From: Dehalococcoidia bacterium UBA1152
GTDB taxonomy: Bacteria > Chloroflexota > Dehalococcoidia > Lucifugimonadales > UBA2962
DNA: 27,136 nt
Direction: 5' to 3'
Assembly (NCBI GenBank): GCA_002311285.1
Contig: DBZU01000061.1
Location: forward strand, 29,251 to 56,386
This document shows, one piece after another, positions 24,185 to 27,136 of the stretch. Under the pieces are notes generated by a model. The model did no database searches and was not told where the DNA came from. It was given only the letters and a program-made list of their open reading frames with translations. The translations under genes were made by a program, and so were the position numbers. The number at the start of each line of letters is the position of its first letter. Position 1 is the first letter of the stretch.

Positions 24185-25540
24185 TTAGCCCTTCGATATG
24201 TATGATGCCAATTCAGTTAAAGTGGAATCAAGCGCTTCGACTATCAGATCAATTTCAATTTGTGTGACGCATAATGGTGGTGACATTTGGATTACTCTGC
24301 TCAAGGTCCTCAACAATAAACCTCTTTCTTTAAATTTTCGCACCAGCCATTTAGCCAAGCCTTCATCATCAATCGTAAAATTAACCTTGGGGTCAATTTC
24401 CAGAGCCACTAAAAGTCCTAATCCACGTACATCACCCACAATGGAATGTCGATCAGCAAGATCTTTCAGACAATCGATAAAATATTGTCCTGCCTTCGCT
24501 GAACAATCAACTAATCCTTCTTTTTGAATGATATTTATGTTCATCAAGGCTGAAGCCGCGGAAACAGGATGTCCTCCAGCTGTAAGTGCCGCATAAAAAA
24601 TATTCTCTTTGCCTGCAAATGCGTCTGCGATTTGCGATGTAGCTATTACTGCCCCTACAGGTATATAACTGCTACCTAGACCTTTGGCGAATGTCATTAT
24701 GTCTGGGGTGATTCCAAAGTGATCCATACCAAACATTTTGCCTGTTCGGCCAAATCCACATACAACTTCATCATCAATCAATACAACACCATAATAATCA
24801 CAAATCTCTCGAATCAAAGGCCAATACTTGTCTCCTGGCACAACTGCTCCAAGTGAAGAAGTTATTGGCTCGCCAATAAAAGCCGCTACAGTGTCAGGTT
24901 GATTTTGAATAATCAGGTTTTCAACGTCTTTCGCACATAAAGCAGCACACTCAGCGGGAGATTTACCTCCAAATTCGCAGTTATAAGGATTGGGCTGAGC
25001 TGCATAAATCATACCTGGGGGTCCTGGTTCATATTCGTCTAGCCCCATGAATTGTGATCTCCCAAGCCATGCAACGCCAAATGTTGCACCATGATAGCTT
25101 CCTTTTCGACTGATAATTTTGTATCTGCCTTTGTCTCCCCTCCTGACATGATACGCACGAGCCATTCTAATAGCTATCTCGTTTGCCTCAGAACCTCCAG
25201 AAACTGGCCACACACGAGTTAAATCACCTGGAGTGAGTTCAGCTAATTTTTCGGCCAGCAACACATTAGGCAAAGTAGTTGTTTGTTCTGGGTAATATGA
25301 TAGTTGGAGCATCTGATGCATCACGGCATCAGCAATTTCTTTTTTCCCATATCCGATATTTACAGAAGCATATCCCCCATTCACGTCTAACCATGTATTG
25401 CCTTCTATATCAGTAACGGAAATCCCAGTTGCGTGGTCAATGATTATCGGTTCACCCATTTCAGCCATGTCTGCCCAACCTTTTGCCTGCATCCATAGGT
25501 ATCGATTGGCTTTATCTTGTAGATCAATGTTAGTTGTCAT
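24185..25540 (-). CDS. class-III PLP aminotransferase (second of tandem pair)
   Basis: This is a PLP-dependent omega-type aminotransferase (fold type I), transferring amino groups from a terminal amine or amino acid to a keto acid. The substrate is unknown. Visible features are SGGSEANEIAIRMARAYH (PLP phosphate region), SYHG (stacking residues), DDEVVCGFGRTG with Asp257, and the PLP-binding lysine Lys286 in TFAKGLGS. The length is 451 aa, in the normal 430-460 range. The start ATG at 25540 has GGAGG only 5 bp upstream and overlaps the TGA of the preceding paralog as ATGA. An earlier in-frame start at 25561 is not needed. It shares an unusual stretch with its paralog (QPNPYxCEF...ECAxLCA). Taurine-, beta-alanine- or diamine-type specificity is possible but cannot be decided by eye. 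Confidence 0.9.
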   Translation of the reverse strand: MTTNIDLQDKANRYLWMQAKGWADMAEMGEPIIIDHATGISVTDIEGNTWLDVNGGYASVNIGYGKKEIADAVMHQMLQLSYYPEQTTTLPNVLLAEKLAELTPGDLTRVWPVSGGSEANEIAIRMARAYHVRRGDKGRYKIISRKGSYHGATFGVAWLGRSQFMGLDEYEPGPPGMIYAAQPNPYNCEFGGKSPAECAALCAKDVENLIIQNQPDTVAAFIGEPITSSLGAVVPGDKYWPLIREICDYYGVVLIDDEVVCGFGRTGKMFGMDHFGITPDIMTFAKGLGSSYIPVGAVIATSQIADAFAGKENIFYAALTAGGHPVSAASALMNINIIQKEGLVDCSAKAGQYFIDCLKDLADRHSIVGDVRGLGLLVALEIDPKVNFTIDDEGLAKWLVRKFKERGLLLRTLSRVIQMSPPLCVTQIEIDLIVEALDSTLTELASYISKG

Positions 25541-26919
25541 GCAAGCCTCCCTACACCACACTCTCCTTCAAATTCCCAAAGAACGATGTCTACAGCGTGA
25601 ACAATTTCGTCAACATCCTGACGAGTTATACACAATGGTGGCCCAAAATGAAGTATGTTCTCCCGTGCTCTAAATATTAGTCCTCTTTCCTTAAACTTAT
25701 CAGTTAGACGAGTGCCAACCTCAATATCTGGTTCAAATCCAGCTTTGGTTTCTCGATCACTTACAAGCTCCATAGCTAAGAATAGACCAATTCCGCGTAT
25801 ATCGCCTATATAAGGATGGTCATTAACCATCCCTTGAAGTTGGCTTTTAAAATATTCGCCGACTTCTCTAGCATTATCTACCATATTTTCTTTTTCAATA
25901 ATGGATATGTTTGCAAGGGCTGCAGCCGCAGAAACAGGGTGTCCGCTGTTAGTCAACACATGCTTTAAAGACGATTCACCGCCAGAAAAACTATCTGCGA
26001 TTTGATCACTGACAATGGTCGCTGCCATAGGCAAATATGCACTTATAATTCCTTTAGCCACAGTCATAATATCCGGGGATACATTAAAGTGTTCCATTCC
26101 AAACATTTTGCCAGTCCTACCAAAACCACATACGACTTCATCTGCAATCATTATTACTCCATATCGATTACAAATATCCCTAACCATAGGCCAGTACTCT
26201 TTAGACGGAACCGGGGCGCCTTGAGGTATTGCAATGGGCTCACCAATAAAAGCTGATACCGTTTCAGGACCATAGAATAAAATCGTATCTTCTATCGCCT
26301 GAGCGCATAGTACTGCACATTCTGATTCAGTTTGGGCATCAAACTCACATCTATATGGATTCGGTTGAGGGACATGAAGCATGCCCGGATAACCTGGGCC
26401 ATAATCAGCTTTATGAACCGCAGGTCCATCACCTGTCCAAAGGACACCACCAGTCATGCCATGATATGACCCTCTTCTACTAATAACCCTGTATCGACCT
26501 GGCTCTCCACAACGGTTATGGTAGGCCCTTGCAATTTTTATAGCTGTTTCATTAGCTTCAGACCCACCGGTTGAAAAAAACACCCTATTAAGATCAGATG
26601 GAGTCAACTGGGCTAGTTTTTCAGCTAAATTGATAACTACTTCAGTCGTTGTTCCAATCGGGCAGAATGGCGTTTTATTTATTTGATCATAAACAGCTTG
26701 GGCAATTTCTGCTCTCCCATAGCCAATATTTACACAACTATACCCTCCATTTACATCTATCCATGTTTTACCTTCACTATCAGTAACTCTTATTCCTTCC
26801 CCAGACGTAATTACAGGAGGACCTCCAGATTCAGCCATTTCAGTCCAATCACGATTATGTATCCATAGATTGTTTAAAGCTTTTAATCGAATCTGTTCGG
26901 AATTAACTATGTTAGTCAA
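25537..26919 (-). CDS. class-III PLP aminotransferase (first of tandem pair)
   Basis: This is a fold-type I omega-aminotransferase and a clear paralog of the gene that follows it. The same blocks appear in the same order: DVNGGYSCVNIGYGR, STGGSEANETAIKIARAYH, SYHGMTGG, ADEVVCGFGRTGKMFGMEHF with Asp260, and Lys289 in TVAKGIIS as the PLP lysine. Residues near the expected substrate pocket differ from the second copy (PFCPIGTTTE against YYPEQTTTL, and ISAYLPMAA against GSSYIPVGA), so the two probably differ in substrate. The length is 460 aa. The start is TTG at 26919 with GGGGA 7 bp upstream. The stop overlaps the start of the second copy (ATGA). A sigma70-like promoter is found about 60 bp upstream. 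Confidence 0.9.
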   Translation of the reverse strand: MTNIVNSEQIRLKALNNLWIHNRDWTEMAESGGPPVITSGEGIRVTDSEGKTWIDVNGGYSCVNIGYGRAEIAQAVYDQINKTPFCPIGTTTEVVINLAEKLAQLTPSDLNRVFFSTGGSEANETAIKIARAYHNRCGEPGRYRVISRRGSYHGMTGGVLWTGDGPAVHKADYGPGYPGMLHVPQPNPYRCEFDAQTESECAVLCAQAIEDTILFYGPETVSAFIGEPIAIPQGAPVPSKEYWPMVRDICNRYGVIMIADEVVCGFGRTGKMFGMEHFNVSPDIMTVAKGIISAYLPMAATIVSDQIADSFSGGESSLKHVLTNSGHPVSAAAALANISIIEKENMVDNAREVGEYFKSQLQGMVNDHPYIGDIRGIGLFLAMELVSDRETKAGFEPDIEVGTRLTDKFKERGLIFRARENILHFGPPLCITRQDVDEIVHAVDIVLWEFEGECGVGRLA

Positions 26920-26973
26920 AAAAATTCCCCAAATTTAGAATATTTACAATATCATGCCTGATATATCGTCAAA

Positions 26974-27003
26974 AGTATAAGTGCCATATTGATACAGAGA
27001 CAA
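26974..27003 (-). promoter_or_regulatory. possible promoter for the aminotransferase pair
   Basis: On the minus strand, TTGTCT (27003-26998) and TATACT (26979-26974) are separated by 18 bp, about 55 bp before the TTG start. A second -35-like TTGACG (26972-26967) has no good -10. The DNA is AT-rich, so chance matches are likely. Confidence 0.35.
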
Positions 27004-27047
27004 GCTTTTCGACTAAAATACCACCTATTAAGTAACCTGTTTTAGTT

Positions 27048-27077
27048 TTGACTCAGCTAGACTGACTGTAATATGAT
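27048..27077 (+). promoter_or_regulatory. sigma70-like promoter for tRNA-Met
   Basis: TTGACT (27048-27053) and TATGAT (27072-27077) have an 18-bp spacer. Transcription would start near 27084, about 13 bp before the mature tRNA 5' end. The close fit to consensus directly before a tRNA makes this the most convincing promoter in the window. Confidence 0.6.
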
Positions 27078-27096
27078 TTTTATGGTCAGCTTAAGG

Positions 27097-27136
27097 GGCT
27101 ACGTAGCTCAGAGGCAGAGCGGGCGCTTCATAAGCG
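27097..27136 (+). tRNA. tRNA-Met (anticodon CAT), 3'-truncated by window edge
   Basis: The first 40 nt of a tRNA are present. The acceptor 5' strand is GGCTACG (27097-27103). The D arm pairs GCTC (27106-27109) with GAGC (27117-27120) around AGAGGCA. The anticodon stem starts GGCGC, and the loop TTCATAA has anticodon CAT at 27129-27131. The 5' sequence GGCTACGTAGCTCAG is that of bacterial elongator tRNA-Met and not of initiator tRNA, which starts C/TGCGGGG. A CAT anticodon could also be the tRNA-Ile2 precursor, but the acceptor stem favours Met. The T arm and acceptor 3' strand lie beyond the window. Confidence 0.85.

Noticed and set aside
25541..25561. Upstream start for the second aminotransferase
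   Set aside because: The ATG at 25540 has an excellent GGAGG and an exact ATGA overlap, while the upstream codons overlap the first paralog without a ribosome-binding site.
1..27136. Mobile element, prophage, defence island or CRISPR array
   Set aside because: No transposase, integrase, phage gene, nuclease/helicase cluster or regularly spaced repeat was seen. The only exact repeat noted is the two-copy 19-mer before pnp.

Overview
The window is an AT-rich stretch of bacterial chromosome made almost entirely of closely packed core genes, with a few accessory genes on the left and right flanks. No mobile element, integrase, CRISPR array or rRNA is visible. Several traits point to a Chloroflexota lineage of the Dehalococcoidia / marine SAR202 type: a short EF-Ts, the MEP isoprenoid pathway embedded in a long rpsB-tsf-pyrH-frr-uppS-cdsA-dxr-rseP-ispG-proS run, a lipoprotein-like N-terminus ending in LACSS, a luciferase-like flavin monooxygenase, and frequent TTG/GTG starts. 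That assignment is inference from gene content and style, not from a phylogenetic marker search. Layout, left to right: (1) The 3' part of an alpha/beta hydrolase (+), cut by the window edge. (2) A translationally coupled iron(III)-type ABC importer (-), in order binding protein, fused permease, ATPase. (3) A short-chain dehydrogenase and a luciferase-like monooxygenase (-), separated by a perfect 16-bp inverted repeat that looks like a terminator. (4) A ten-gene housekeeping run on the minus strand from rpsB (17046) down to proS (7081). It joins translation (S2, EF-Ts, RRF, ProRS), UMP kinase, isoprenoid synthesis (Dxr, IspG), undecaprenyl-PP and CDP-diglyceride synthesis (UppS, CdsA) and the site-2 protease RseP. 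(5) A divergent plus-strand run rpsO-pnp-dapB-asd-dapA, joining ribosome assembly and RNA turnover to three steps of the aspartate/lysine (diaminopimelate) pathway. The 340-bp region between rpsB and rpsO holds the best promoters of the interior and a possible rpsO leader hairpin. (6) purA on the minus strand, converging on dapA. (7) Two tandem class-III aminotransferase paralogs (-) overlapping by ATGA, with unknown substrates. (8) The 5' 40 nt of an elongator-type tRNA-Met(CAT) (+), with a good sigma70 promoter. How the genes fit together: the centre supplies protein synthesis, RNA turnover, membrane and wall lipid carriers, and lysine/DAP precursors. The flanks supply iron uptake and small-molecule oxidation or transamination. 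I did not find a clearly novel multi-gene system. The items most worth a second look are the rpsO leader stem, the tandem repeat in the pnp leader, the coupled aminotransferase pair, the terminally extended S2 protein, and the clustered use of TTG starts with strong Shine-Dalgarno sites.
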